From Cyclobacteriaceae bacterium (lineage in GTDB: Bacteria > Bacteroidota > Bacteroidia > Cytophagales > Cyclobacteriaceae), in the NCBI GenBank assembly GCA_016787755.1, contig JAEUUA010000019.1:1-46440 (forward strand): 46,440 nucleotides of DNA. The letters run 5' to 3'. The position numbers and the translations under genes were made by a program. The notes under the pieces are model-generated. The model was not told the origin of the DNA. It did not search any database and was given only the letters and a program-made list of their open reading frames with translations. This document shows positions 32,669 to 42,014 of the stretch, piece after piece. Positions within the stretch are counted from its first letter, which is position 1. The number at the start of each line of letters is the position of its first letter.

Positions 32669-33250
32669 ATGAAACTTACTCTGTTATTATTGGTTGTTAT
32701 TGGCCAAGCCTTCGGGCAAAGTACCGAACTTCCGTATGCTCAAATTCCTGACTATCCAAAACAATACTCAGCCACCGCGGTTGCAGCGCGTATGGTCGAT
32801 GCGCTAGGCTTTCGTTACTATTGGGCCACTGAAGGTTTACGAGCCGAAGACATTTCATTTAGTCCAAATAAGGATGCCCGAACCACAAAAGAAACTCTTA
32901 CTCATATTCTAGATCTCTCTCAGATTTTGGTGAACAGTGTAAACGAACTACCGAATGATAACAATGCTGCACTACCCGAATTAACATTCGCGGAAATGCG
33001 TCAAAAAACTCTTGAAAACATTAAATCTACAAGTGAAAAGCTTATGAAGAGCAAAGATAAAGAGTTGAGTAAATTTAAAATGGTATTCAAGCGCGATGCA
33101 ACAATTCGTGAATTTCCATTCTGGAATACACTTAACGGACCGCTTGCCGATGCACTCTGGCATGTAGGGCAGGTGGTTTCTTATAGACGTTCTTCTGGCA
33201 ATCCATTCAATAACAAGGTGAACGTGCTCACTGGCACAGTTTCTAAATAA
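32669..33250 (+). CDS. Exported DinB-superfamily-like protein
   Basis: A 193-residue protein with a signal peptide (MKLTLLLLVVIGQAFGQ). The mature part is helical and resembles DinB/YfiT-type four-helix bundles: MVDALGFRYYWATEGLRAED, the helix around TKETLTHILDLSQILVNSVN and the C-terminal LADALWHVGQVVSYRRSSGN. The usual triad of metal-binding histidines is only partly visible (H in THILDL and H in LWHVGQ), so catalysis is uncertain. It is 45 bases upstream of the PspC gene on the same strand. Family placement is moderate. Confidence 0.6.
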   Translation: MKLTLLLLVVIGQAFGQSTELPYAQIPDYPKQYSATAVAARMVDALGFRYYWATEGLRAEDISFSPNKDARTTKETLTHILDLSQILVNSVNELPNDNNAALPELTFAEMRQKTLENIKSTSEKLMKSKDKELSKFKMVFKRDATIREFPFWNTLNGPLADALWHVGQVVSYRRSSGNPFNNKVNVLTGTVSK

Positions 33251-33295
33251 ACTTGTTTGCATTATTTTCGTTACTATAATCCTAACCTCCATCTT

Positions 33296-33472
33296 ATGGC
33301 AAAACGATTAGTAAAAGGCGACAAGAAAATATTTGGCGTTTGCAGTGGACTAGCCAACTACTTTGATATGGACCCCACGGTCATGCGCCTGCTTTTTGTT
33401 GCGGGCTTTTTGTTCTTTGGTACCGGCTTGCTACTCTATATTATTATGGCCTTTGTAGTGCCTGATAAATAA
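33296..33472 (+). CDS. PspC domain membrane protein
   Basis: The start at the ATG at 33296 gives 58 residues: MAKRLVKGDKKIFGVCSGLA, then NYFDMDPTVMRLLFVAGFLF and one membrane helix ending LLYIIMAFVVPDK. This is a minimal PspC domain of typical size. PspC proteins are inner-membrane components linked to envelope stress in other phyla; stand-alone short versions are common in Bacteroidota and of unknown role. It follows the DinB-like gene and may be co-transcribed with it. Confidence 0.88.
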   Translation: MAKRLVKGDKKIFGVCSGLANYFDMDPTVMRLLFVAGFLFFGTGLLLYIIMAFVVPDK

Positions 33473-33488
33473 AGAGCAATAAATATTT

Positions 33489-35978
33489 TTAATTGCCGCG
33501 CGCTACAAACCGACCCGGAAAATTAGGCTCTGTCTTTTGATTGGTATATACCCTTTTGCCATTAACCCATACACCATAAATACCCGATGAAAGCGCGGTT
33601 GCATTTTTTATTGTAGCATTATCGATTACCGTGTCCGGATCGAATAACACCAGGTCGGCAAAATAGCCTCGCGCAATTAAGCCTCTGTTCTTTATTCCGA
33701 CATGCTCGGCAGAGAGTCCGGTCATTTTATAAATCGCAGTTTCCAATGGCATTAGTTTTTGCTCGCGCACATAGCGACCTAACACACGGGTGAAAGCACC
33801 ATGCCCACGCGGATGTCCTTCCATGGCGCCATCAGAACAAATGTTTGAATGTTCCCAATTAATGTAATTACTTATATCTGTTTCGCTCATCGAGGTAGCA
33901 ACTATAGAACTTCCTTTACCCAATACAGATGACTCTTTAATAATACGAAGCAACGATTGCGCTGGCGATTCGTTATTCAGTTTTCCTATTTCGGTTACTG
34001 TTTTTCCTTCGTAGATTTTGTTGGGCGGATAACTTGTCATTACCGAAGCTGCCGGATCAAATAATTCTCGCGTGGCAAACTCAGCACTAACAAGATTTTC
34101 AAAATCTTTTTTTGGAAAGAGAACCCGGGGTGTTGAGCTCCACATGGCATAAGGATACACATCGGCCGAGATGTTAATTCCTTCCAATCGCGCTTGTTGT
34201 AATTTATTGAGGATTGCCGGAGACGTGCCCCACTTACTTCGCATCGCGATTTTGAAATGAGAAATCTGTACCGGGATTTTTGCCTCGCGACCAATTTCAA
34301 TAATCTCGTCAATGGCTTCGTCTAGGTTTATATCTTCACTACGAATATGACTGATGTATCTTCCGCCTTTAGCGGCAGTCGTTTTTGCAAGTTCAACCAC
34401 TTCATCGCGGTTGCTATAAAATGCAGCTTCATATTCTAATCCTGTTCCTAAACCAAGTGATCCTTTCTCTAGCTCACGATTCAAGATTACTTTCATTAAA
34501 TCAATTTCTACGGAAGTAGATTTTCTTTTTACATCACCTTTCATAACCAAATCACGAACCCACGCCTGCCCGGTGTAGGTAGCAACGTTTATGCTAATGG
34601 GTTGAGCTTTCATTCTTGCCTGTATCGTATCGATGGATACAGAACCTCCATCTTGCCCAACTACGATCGTGGTAATCCCCTGACTTGTTGCTGAGATCGC
34701 AGAGGGATTTTCGAACAAGCCCCAATCATGATGACTATGGGTATCAATGAAACCAGGCGCTAACACAAATCCATTTCCATTAGTCACTTCTTCATTAGGG
34801 AAAGGTTTTAAATCACCGTAATCCCGAATCCGATCATTTAAAATTCTTACACTTCCCTGAAAGGATGGTTGACCGCTGCCATCAATTACTTTCACATCGC
34901 TGATCAAATGGGTAGTTGGCAAGGTGATCGGTTTACCTTCCCAAATATTTCTTACTAACCCGTGTGCACGAAAGTTTGAAGAATTGTCCAACAAAAGAAT
35001 CGTTTGGTTTTTATCCATGTATCGGATGATGATGGTGCCAAATCCAACCCACCCCCCTGTATGTGAAACAATTTTTCCGGGCTCTGTAATGCCCCAGCCA
35101 AAACCATACTGAGTAAGTTCGCCATTATTTAATTTCCCGGGTGTTATGGCTTCCTGAAAAGTAGATAGTTTTACCAACTTGTTTGTGTATAATGCCTGAT
35201 CCCATGTGTATAAATCTTCCACCGAAGAATAAACATTGCCATCGCCCACAATCCCATCAAATCGAACCAGGTCATTCATTACCGGTTTTTGATTTTCGAA
35301 ATGCAATCCAAAAACCCGCGATGGTGGATATGATTTTAGTTTGAGATGATAGACATACGTATTCTTGAGCTTTAGCGGATTGGCAATATGTTGTTGAAAA
35401 AATTTGACAGCGGTAGTTCCGGAAACTTTCTCAAGCACTGACGCTAATGTGGTATAGTTTGTGTTACAGTATTGCCATTGTTCGCCAGGCTGAAAAACCA
35501 ACAATGGCTTTTTCGCTGCTAACAATTCAAGCATCGATTGATTGGTAAGTGTATCCAGTAAGGTCATATTACCAGCAGCCAACTCAAAATATTCTGGCAA
35601 GCCGGAAGTTTGGTTCATCAACTGCCGAATAGTAATGGTTGGGTATGGAAAAATGGGTAAGTACTTTTGAACCGGATCATCATAATTTAATTTGCCTTGC
35701 TCCTTCAGCATCATGATCATCATGGTGTAGAACTGTTTTGAAACCGAAGCCAGATTAAAGGCTGAGTTTGTTGCGAGGGGCTCCCCTGTTTCTGCATTGC
35801 TGATACCAAATGCTTTCTTGTAAATTACTTTTCCTTTCTCTCCAATCAGAACAGTTCCATTAAAAAGCTGGCGCTGATATAAATAAGTAAGTACAGAATC
35901 TATCCTCTCAATTTTTTTTGACTGCTGCGAGAAACTAGAAAGTGGGAGGAAAAGCAGGAGGATGAAAATCTTCTTCAT
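33489..35978 (-). CDS. Fusion of a serine beta-lactamase/DD-peptidase-like domain and a D-aminoacylase-like amidohydrolase
   Basis: The start at 35978 (MKKIFILLLFLPLSSFSQ, signal peptide) gives 829 residues. Residues of about 25-350 are a class C beta-lactamase-type serine hydrolase with S78-V-S-K81, Y170-C-N172 and H307-T-G. Residues of about 355-829 are an N-acyl-D-amino-acid deacylase-type amidohydrolase. Their markers are the metal motif H414-S-H416 in LAPGFIDTHSHHDW, the later QISHFKIA, and the C-terminal NICSDGAMEGHPRGHGAFTR and GYFADLVLFDPDTV. Both catalytic sets look intact. Acting outside the cytoplasm, the protein could release and then deacylate D-amino-acid compounds, for instance from cell walls. 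That pathway is my inference. Confidence 0.88.
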   Translation of the reverse strand: MKKIFILLLFLPLSSFSQQSKKIERIDSVLTYLYQRQLFNGTVLIGEKGKVIYKKAFGISNAETGEPLATNSAFNLASVSKQFYTMMIMMLKEQGKLNYDDPVQKYLPIFPYPTITIRQLMNQTSGLPEYFELAAGNMTLLDTLTNQSMLELLAAKKPLLVFQPGEQWQYCNTNYTTLASVLEKVSGTTAVKFFQQHIANPLKLKNTYVYHLKLKSYPPSRVFGLHFENQKPVMNDLVRFDGIVGDGNVYSSVEDLYTWDQALYTNKLVKLSTFQEAITPGKLNNGELTQYGFGWGITEPGKIVSHTGGWVGFGTIIIRYMDKNQTILLLDNSSNFRAHGLVRNIWEGKPITLPTTHLISDVKVIDGSGQPSFQGSVRILNDRIRDYGDLKPFPNEEVTNGNGFVLAPGFIDTHSHHDWGLFENPSAISATSQGITTIVVGQDGGSVSIDTIQARMKAQPISINVATYTGQAWVRDLVMKGDVKRKSTSVEIDLMKVILNRELEKGSLGLGTGLEYEAAFYSNRDEVVELAKTTAAKGGRYISHIRSEDINLDEAIDEIIEIGREAKIPVQISHFKIAMRSKWGTSPAILNKLQQARLEGINISADVYPYAMWSSTPRVLFPKKDFENLVSAEFATRELFDPAASVMTSYPPNKIYEGKTVTEIGKLNNESPAQSLLRIIKESSVLGKGSSIVATSMSETDISNYINWEHSNICSDGAMEGHPRGHGAFTRVLGRYVREQKLMPLETAIYKMTGLSAEHVGIKNRGLIARGYFADLVLFDPDTVIDNATIKNATALSSGIYGVWVNGKRVYTNQKTEPNFPGRFVARGN

Positions 35979-36183
35979 AATGGAAATGAGGTGTGTTATT
36001 ACCAAGGTAGCAATTTACCACTCGCAAAAAGAAACTTCCTATCACATGAAATGCAACTTTTTCCAGAGCAAACCAGTCATTAAGATTCAATATTCAGGTG
36101 AACCCATAAACATGTTTAAAAATACCAGGATTAACTGTTAACCTTTTTCAAAAATCAGAGTATTTACTTTATAATCCACTGCT

Positions 36184-38550
36184 ATGTTAAAAAATTACAT
36201 GCTCATTACCGTTCGGAATCTCTTCAAAAACGGTTTTTACTCCTTTATTAATATAGCAGGCCTGGCTATAGGCATCACCTGCAGCATTCTTATCCTTTTG
36301 TGGGTGGCTGATGAAACTTCGTTCGATAAATTTCATCCAAAGGCAGATCGCCTCTATCAGGTATGGGTAAATGCAACGTTTAATGGAAAAATAAATTCAT
36401 GGACCTCTGTGCCGCTGCCTACGTATGAGGCAATGAAAACTGCCGACAGTAATATTAAGCACGCTCTAGTTACCGACTGGGGTGGCGATCACCTGGTAAC
36501 CGTTGGTGAAAACCGATTGATGAAGAAAGGGTATAGGGCCAGTGAAGAGTTTTTAGAAATGTTTGAGTTTCCCTTATTGAGTGGTGATGCCAGACAAGTA
36601 TTGGATGACCCACGTTCTATCGTTATCACTGAATCGATGAGTAAAGCTTTATTCGGTGATGAAGACCCCATTAACAAACTCATTAAAATTGATAACGAGC
36701 ATGAATTAAAAGTTACCGGCATTTTAAAGGATATTCCTAACAACTCTTCCTTCGAGTTTGATTTTTTAATGCCCTGGAAATTTTACGAGCAAACCAATGA
36801 ATGGGTACGCAGAAATACAACCAACTGGGGCAACTACTCCTTCCAGGTTTTTGTAGAGCTGAATGATCCTTCCAAGCATTTGGCGGTTGAAGATCAGATT
36901 CGCGATATCCTCCAAAAAAATGGAGAGACTGAAAACAAACCAGAATACTTCTTGTACCCATTGCTTCGCTGGCGATTGCATGGCAACTTCGAAAATGGGG
37001 TGGAGACTGGTGGTATGAATGACTATGTGCAAATGTTTTCTGTGATCGCCATCTTCATTATTATTATAGCGTGCATCAATTTTATGAATCTGGCCACCGC
37101 CCGCTCGGAGCGCAGAGCCCGTGAAGTGGGCGTGCGCAAGAGTGTAGGCTCCAGACGCTACGAATTGATTATGCAGTTCATTGGCGAGTCAATGTTTATT
37201 TCGCTCATCGCTTTTTCCATAGCCATATTGCTGGCGCAACTGCTCCTGCCATTCTATAATGACTTAGTGCAAAAGAAATTATTTATCGACTACACGTCTT
37301 CACAGTTCTGGATTTTCACGTTAGGAATGATTTTAATTACAGGGGTTATTTCCGGAAGCTATCCGGCTTTTTATCTTTCTTCTTTTCAACCGGCAAAAGT
37401 TCTTAAAGGAAAACCTACCCTTGGCAAAGGTGCCAGCACACCCCGCAAAGTATTGGTCACCCTACAGTTTGGATTTTCGATCTTGCTGATTATCGGCACG
37501 ATTGTTATCTATCAACAGATTCAATTGGTGAAGGGCCGCGAGTTAGGATACGATCAGGAAAATCTGATGGCAATCAGCTATACTAATGAAGTTGAGAAGA
37601 ATTATCGTCCTATTAAATTGGAGCTGCTGGCCTCAGGAGTAGTGGAGTCTGTTACTAAGTCGAATAGTTCCATTACCAATATTAATTCAAATAACTTTTT
37701 AGGTTGGCCGGGCAAGCCTGAGGACTTACGTGTAATCTTTACCACCATTGCCACAGAATATGACTATGCAAAAACAATGGGTATTAAAATTTTAGAGGGC
37801 CGCGATTTCAGTGAAGATTTTAAAACCGATACCTCTGCCATTCTCATTAATAAAGCAGCACTTGCGCTAATGAACCTCGAAGATCCTATTGGTACTGAGC
37901 TTGATCTGTGGGGTGGTAAGCGAAAACTGATTGGTGTGTTGGATGATGTGCTGATGGGCTCTCCGTTTCAACCTGTTAAACCCATGTTTGTAATTCTTGA
38001 TCCCGACTGGATTGATGCTGTAACGGTGCGATTAAAAAAGACGGAAGATTTACCAGCCGCCATCAACACGGTAAAAACAGTATTTGAAAAATATGCGCCT
38101 GCCTACCCGTTTGAATATACCTTTGCCGATGTGGAATTTCAAAAAAAGTTTACCACCCTCAATCTTGTCAGCACGCTATCCAGATTGTTTGCGGCACTTA
38201 CTATCATGATTACCGGACTTGGTTTATTCGGGCTTGCTTCGTTCACGGCTGAACAACGCACAAAAGAAATTGGCATCCGCAAAGTACTGGGTGCTTCCGT
38301 TTCAAGTCTGGTAAGAATGATGTCTAAGGATTTTTCTATTCTCGTAATAATCTCATTTGTATTTGCATCACCACTTGGTTGGTGGATCTTGAATTGGTAT
38401 TTAGAGAGATATACCATTCGAGTGGGAATTGCCTGGTGGATTTTCCCGGTAACGGGATTGATCGCTTTGACGTTCGCCATTGCGATTGTTAGTACGCAAG
38501 CACTAAGAGCAGCGAGGTCTAATCCAGTTAATTCATTGCGGAGTGAGTAA
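36184..38550 (+). CDS. FtsX/MacB-type ABC transporter permease
   Basis: A 788-residue membrane protein with the Bacteroidota MacB-like layout. It starts with helix 1 in NLFKNGFYSFINIAGLAIGI, a periplasmic core domain, three helices around residues 285-410 (VIAIFIIIIACINFMNLATA followed by the marker RSERRAREVGVRKSVGSRR), a fourth helix near 420-445, a second periplasmic domain and a repeat of three helices with TKEIGIRKVLGASVSSLV. Such permeases work with a MacB-like ATPase in lipoprotein, peptide or drug export, or transmit mechanical force. No ATPase gene is next to it. Confidence 0.92.
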   Translation: MLKNYMLITVRNLFKNGFYSFINIAGLAIGITCSILILLWVADETSFDKFHPKADRLYQVWVNATFNGKINSWTSVPLPTYEAMKTADSNIKHALVTDWGGDHLVTVGENRLMKKGYRASEEFLEMFEFPLLSGDARQVLDDPRSIVITESMSKALFGDEDPINKLIKIDNEHELKVTGILKDIPNNSSFEFDFLMPWKFYEQTNEWVRRNTTNWGNYSFQVFVELNDPSKHLAVEDQIRDILQKNGETENKPEYFLYPLLRWRLHGNFENGVETGGMNDYVQMFSVIAIFIIIIACINFMNLATARSERRAREVGVRKSVGSRRYELIMQFIGESMFISLIAFSIAILLAQLLLPFYNDLVQKKLFIDYTSSQFWIFTLGMILITGVISGSYPAFYLSSFQPAKVLKGKPTLGKGASTPRKVLVTLQFGFSILLIIGTIVIYQQIQLVKGRELGYDQENLMAISYTNEVEKNYRPIKLELLASGVVESVTKSNSSITNINSNNFLGWPGKPEDLRVIFTTIATEYDYAKTMGIKILEGRDFSEDFKTDTSAILINKAALALMNLEDPIGTELDLWGGKRKLIGVLDDVLMGSPFQPVKPMFVILDPDWIDAVTVRLKKTEDLPAAINTVKTVFEKYAPAYPFEYTFADVEFQKKFTTLNLVSTLSRLFAALTIMITGLGLFGLASFTAEQRTKEIGIRKVLGASVSSLVRMMSKDFSILVIISFVFASPLGWWILNWYLERYTIRVGIAWWIFPVTGLIALTFAIAIVSTQALRAARSNPVNSLRSE

Positions 38551-38633
38551 ATCTTGATGCGGGTTACTTTATAATAAAGAGCTTAAATTGCCTTTCACTC
38601 GTTTCTTTGTGAATTTTAATTTTTCTTTACTCT

Positions 38634-39014
38634 ATGGCACCCAAATCATCCTCTGCCGAATATTCAATAGATAATTTTCTTCGTGGAAATTCCGCACATA
38701 CGCTTTCCTTATTTCACCACTTTGTTGAACAATACAAACAAATAGGAAATATCACCTTGCACCCGGCTAAAACCATGATTGGCATTGCCACTCCGCATAA
38801 GCGCATTACTTATATCACTCAACTTGGCAAGCGCTTTATTCATGTGGTCTTCCCGTTCGAAAAACCCTTTGCTGATAATCTATGTTTTCAAAAAATAGCC
38901 CAGGTGCCGGGCGATGCCAAACAGTTTAACCATCACTTTCGCATGCTCGCTAAAGAAGATGTGAATGAGGAAGTGAAAAGGTTTATGAAGTTAGCATTTG
39001 CGGGCGGGAGTTAA
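38634..39014 (+). CDS. DUF5655 family protein
   Basis: A 126-residue soluble protein. The segment AHTLSLFHHFVEQYKQIGNI, ITLHPAKTMIGIATPHKRIT and the end QFNHHFRMLAKEDVNEEVKR match the DUF5655 pattern (a small alpha-beta domain with conserved HPxK and HHFR). No function is known. It stands alone between the permease and the transglutaminase-like gene. Confidence 0.75.
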   Translation: MAPKSSSAEYSIDNFLRGNSAHTLSLFHHFVEQYKQIGNITLHPAKTMIGIATPHKRITYITQLGKRFIHVVFPFEKPFADNLCFQKIAQVPGDAKQFNHHFRMLAKEDVNEEVKRFMKLAFAGGS

Positions 39015-39092
39015 AATATTTCGTTCCTCAATAGTTGCTCTATTTCTTTTTTTGGAGAATGGAATTATCTTGAGGTATTATTAAGTTAGTCT

Positions 39093-40658
39093 ATGCATTT
39101 CCGAATACTCACTTTTGTGCTGCTTTTATCCAGTTTTGGATGTATAGCCTCCACACCGGATTCGCTTGTTCGATGGAATGAAATCCGTTTCACCTCCTCC
39201 TTTGAGCGGAAAGTATTTTCTGGCTTCTTGAAATCAAACAACAACGACTATATTGGTTCGTTCCTTGCCAATTCATCAACGGCCGAACAAGATTTAAAAT
39301 TCTTTGAAGAAAAATTCAACAGTACACTTACTGAAATTAAATCAGCCGATTCATTCAAAAAGAAAAATGATAAAAAAGTAAAATACATCTATCAAACCAT
39401 TCATAATCGTTTTCTATCCAAATATGAAGCTGAAAATAGGTTTTATGAAATTGTTAAAACCGGAAATTACAACTGCGTAACGGCAACCGCTTTGTATGCG
39501 CTCTTTTTTGAAAAGCTTGACATTCCCTACACCATTAAAGAAGAACCAACCCATGTTTATTTGATTGCCTATCCTGGTTCAGATAATATTTTGATCGAAA
39601 CTACTACTCCTTTAACCGGTTTCTTTGCATTCGATTCTGAGTTCAAGTCAAAATTTGTGAGCACCCTCAAAAATCAAAAAGTAATTGGCAGTTCCGAAGC
39701 TTCGTCTTCGAATATTGAGGAACTGTTCAGCAAATATTATTTCGGAAAAGAAAATATAACTCTCAAGCAATTGGTTGGGATTCATTATTTGAATGATGGA
39801 TTATTTAAAAAAGATCATAATGATATAGCAGGTGCTTATGAACAAATCAAGAAGGGATATATGTATTACCCCAATGCACGCTCTGAATTTCTGGTGATGA
39901 GTATTGCTGCACAGAGTCTTGAAGAAAGTTCGGATCCATTACAAAAAGCCACTCTCATTGGAAGAATATCAAGATTTAAAAATGGAGGCGTTACCACCGA
40001 AATGATTAAAGGAGAGTTTTATAATCTCACCCAAACCGTTCTTACAAAGAACAACGACAAATATCTATACAAAAGATGTTATGAAGAGGCGATAGCAAAC
40101 ATTACTGATCCTGATTTGAAAAAAGAAATTGACTACATCTATAATTATGAAAATGGCCGTGTTTTCTTTAACCAGGGTAATTATATGCGCGCCAAGTATT
40201 TTTTTGCACAAGCATTGGATGGTCAGCCAAATAATGTCGACTTAGGAGGAATCTTCGTTTCTGCTCTTGGCCAATCTTTCCGCAACGAACGGAACAATCG
40301 AGTTATTCTTGACTCGCTGGAAGCATATAAAGTTAGATTTCCTTCCCTGGAACAAAATAATAATTTTAACTCTATGGTAGCCTTAACATACGTTGTGGAG
40401 TTTGGTGATAATTTCGAAAAATCGAATGTTACCCGAGGAGAAAAATATCAACAAATGTTTGAACAGGTTTACGATTCAAATAAAAGCATTTCCTTATTAA
40501 GCCCTGAATCAGTTGGAAGAGCCTATTCAGAAGCTTGTATTTATTATTTCAAAAAAGGACAAAAGGCAAAAGCGAAACAATTGCTGGAAAGGGGATTACA
40601 AATTGTACCCAATGACTTTCAATTAAAGATGCGCAGACAAATGATAAATGGAGGTTAA
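39093..40658 (+). CDS. Transglutaminase-like/TPR protein of unknown function
   Basis: A 521-residue protein with an N-terminal secretion signal (ILTFVLLLSSFGCIAS; Cys17 could be lipidated but the lipobox is poor). Residues of about 90-170 look like a papain/transglutaminase-type core: C128 in TGNYNCVTATALYALFFEKL and H154 in EEPTHVYLIAYPG, the usual Cys-His pair, followed by LIETTTP. From about residue 220 it is helical and TPR-like (NQGNYMRAKYFFAQALDGQP; KGQKAKAKQLLERGLQIVPN). I do not recognise a named family for the whole protein. Its stop codon overlaps that of the convergent YwqK-like gene by 2 bases (4 bases shared between frames). Confidence 0.6.
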   Translation: MHFRILTFVLLLSSFGCIASTPDSLVRWNEIRFTSSFERKVFSGFLKSNNNDYIGSFLANSSTAEQDLKFFEEKFNSTLTEIKSADSFKKKNDKKVKYIYQTIHNRFLSKYEAENRFYEIVKTGNYNCVTATALYALFFEKLDIPYTIKEEPTHVYLIAYPGSDNILIETTTPLTGFFAFDSEFKSKFVSTLKNQKVIGSSEASSSNIEELFSKYYFGKENITLKQLVGIHYLNDGLFKKDHNDIAGAYEQIKKGYMYYPNARSEFLVMSIAAQSLEESSDPLQKATLIGRISRFKNGGVTTEMIKGEFYNLTQTVLTKNNDKYLYKRCYEEAIANITDPDLKKEIDYIYNYENGRVFFNQGNYMRAKYFFAQALDGQPNNVDLGGIFVSALGQSFRNERNNRVILDSLEAYKVRFPSLEQNNNFNSMVALTYVVEFGDNFEKSNVTRGEKYQQMFEQVYDSNKSISLLSPESVGRAYSEACIYYFKKGQKAKAKQLLERGLQIVPNDFQLKMRRQMINGG

Positions 40659-41398
40659 TTGTCAATGGCTAAATTGTACTTCCGCTGCGTTATGTATGAA
40701 TTGCCATAAATAGTTTCTACCACGGCAATGATGTTTAGCTCTTCCATCACAAAACCTCCTGGCCCCAGATTGTAAGACAGCTGACCCGTCTTGGCTTGCT
40801 CGTTTAGTAAAATATTATAAAGCTCTCCCGATATACAACCCGATGGAGTTAACTTACCGGTATAGTATTTCACCTTTCTAACTTTTTCTGACATCGAGAT
40901 TTGGAGTTGATAAACTCCGTGCGATTCAAGTTTGTCAATGGGAGTGACTATAATCTTTGGATATTCTTTCTTTAATGTGTTGTCCTTGTAATATTCCTTT
41001 AAATTCAGGCATGGGAAATTATTTTCGTATTGAGCTTCGCTGAGCACATCACCGTTTTCCCGATATTTGGTTTGTATTCCGTGCATCAAATCATCTTTAT
41101 ACTCGGTGGTTTGATAAAGCTGTTTGCCCCCTTCGTAATACTTCTTGGATTGGCCTTCCCTCTTGTCGTTGAGATAAGGAAGTTCAAGACTTATTTTTCC
41201 CTCCTTATCAAAGGATTTGGATAGTCCATTCTTCTTGCCATCCTTGTAGGGTATCTCTGCCTTTGGTTTTCCATTAGAATAAGTACTTCTTATAATTTTA
41301 GCACCCTCCTTGCTGGTGTCCTTTTTATCTTCCTTTTCCTTTTTCCCAGGAATACAACTAAAGCAAAGAAGTGCCAATAAAGCAATGATCACTCTCAT
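40655..41398 (-). CDS. YwqK-like repeat lipoprotein
   Basis: The start at 41398 (MRVIIALLALLCFSC) gives 247 residues with a lipoprotein-type signal (Cys15) followed by a charged linker. Residues of about 35-130 hold at least four MORN-like repeats of the YwqK kind (YSNGKPKAEIPYKDGKKNGL, FDKEGKISLELPYLNDKREG, YYEGGKQLYQTTEYKDDLMH, YRENGDVLSEAQYENNFPC). The C-terminal third is a separate beta-rich region. In Bacillus YwqK is an antitoxin component, but this repeat is widespread and no partner toxin is present here, so I do not assign an antitoxin role. Confidence 0.75.
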   Translation of the reverse strand: MRVIIALLALLCFSCIPGKKEKEDKKDTSKEGAKIIRSTYSNGKPKAEIPYKDGKKNGLSKSFDKEGKISLELPYLNDKREGQSKKYYEGGKQLYQTTEYKDDLMHGIQTKYRENGDVLSEAQYENNFPCLNLKEYYKDNTLKKEYPKIIVTPIDKLESHGVYQLQISMSEKVRKVKYYTGKLTPSGCISGELYNILLNEQAKTGQLSYNLGPGGFVMEELNIIAVVETIYGNSYITQRKYNLAIDN

Positions 41399-41487
41399 AG
41401 AATAAGATTTTATTATAACCAAATTACAAATACTTATTGGTTTAAAAATCTGGTGTTCTAATATTTTGATTCGATAGTAAAAAATAA

Positions 41488-41931
41488 TTACGCCTCGACC
41501 GCTTTACTTACTTTTCGATAGATAAAGGTGTGATAGATATGCCTACGTGCGAACCGATCGGGCGTATCCGAATTAAGAAATTTATTATAAGTGTTATGGG
41601 GGATTCCAAAATACTCGTAGCTACTGCCATCCGCAAAATTGACTTGCAAAGTCTGCGACTTATAGTTGAAGTCAACAATTTTTGATGCCGTGATTACTTC
41701 GGTGTATTGATCCAACTGCTGTGCATGAGTTTCGGGGGCAACGCTTACCAGCAAATGATAGGCTTCAATTACGGCCTTGCTTTTTTCTTCGGCTTCAAGT
41801 TTCGCCTGATCGTCCTGAAATTTATCCGGATGCCAATCCTTCATTAAATTCCGGTAAATGGACTTCAATTCTTTCAGTTCCACTGTTTTCTCAACCCCTA
41901 AAAGCTTTCTTGATTCTACTATTTTTTTCAT
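41488..41931 (-). CDS. J-domain protein with KTSC domain
   Basis: The start at the ATG at 41931 gives 147 residues; the longer frame would read through the promoter. Residues 1-60 are a J domain with the HPD motif (H34-P-D36) in NLMKDWHPDKFQDD, which stimulates DnaK-type chaperones. Residues of about 78-135 are a KTSC domain (KIVDFNYKSQTLQVNFADGS, YEYFGIPHNTYNKFLNSDTP), a small module of unknown function. It lacks the glycine-rich and zinc regions of DnaJ, so it should be a specialised co-chaperone. The transcript is predicted to be nearly leaderless. Confidence 0.87.
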   Translation of the reverse strand: MKKIVESRKLLGVEKTVELKELKSIYRNLMKDWHPDKFQDDQAKLEAEEKSKAVIEAYHLLVSVAPETHAQQLDQYTEVITASKIVDFNYKSQTLQVNFADGSSYEYFGIPHNTYNKFLNSDTPDRFARRHIYHTFIYRKVSKAVEA

Positions 41932-41938
41932 GCGGGCG

Positions 41939-41968
41939 CAAAAATATACTTTTTTGATCACATGCCAA
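41939..41968 (-). promoter_or_regulatory. Promoter of the J-domain gene, near-leaderless
   Basis: On the minus strand TTG (41968-41966), exactly 19 bases, TATTTTTG (41946-41939): both boxes match the Bacteroidota consensus. Only 7 bases separate the -7 box from the ATG at 41931, so the mRNA should begin at or within about 3 bases of the start codon. Confidence 0.65.
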
Positions 41969-42002
41969 TGATTTTAAACTGGATTGGCCTTTGGAATAGA
42001 AT

Positions 42003-42010
42003 TACCTTTG
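42003..42010 (+). promoter_or_regulatory. -7 box of the DUF4230 gene, leaderless
   Basis: TACCTTTG is a perfect TAnnTTTG and is followed by CGC-A and the ATG at 42015. Transcription would begin at the start codon itself. The nearest TTG (41984-41986) is 16 bases upstream, shorter than usual. Confidence 0.5.
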
Positions 42011-42014
42011 CGCA

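Noticed and set aside
36128..36143. Imperfect palindrome GGATTAACTGTTAACC before the FtsX-type permease
   Set aside because: It resembles the GGTTAA units of the AGGTT array but lacks the 10-bp direct repetition, so I do not call it a site for the same regulator.
40655..41398. YwqK-type toxin-antitoxin system
   Set aside because: There is no adjacent toxin gene. The protein looks like a lipoprotein, and the repeat type is widespread outside toxin systems.
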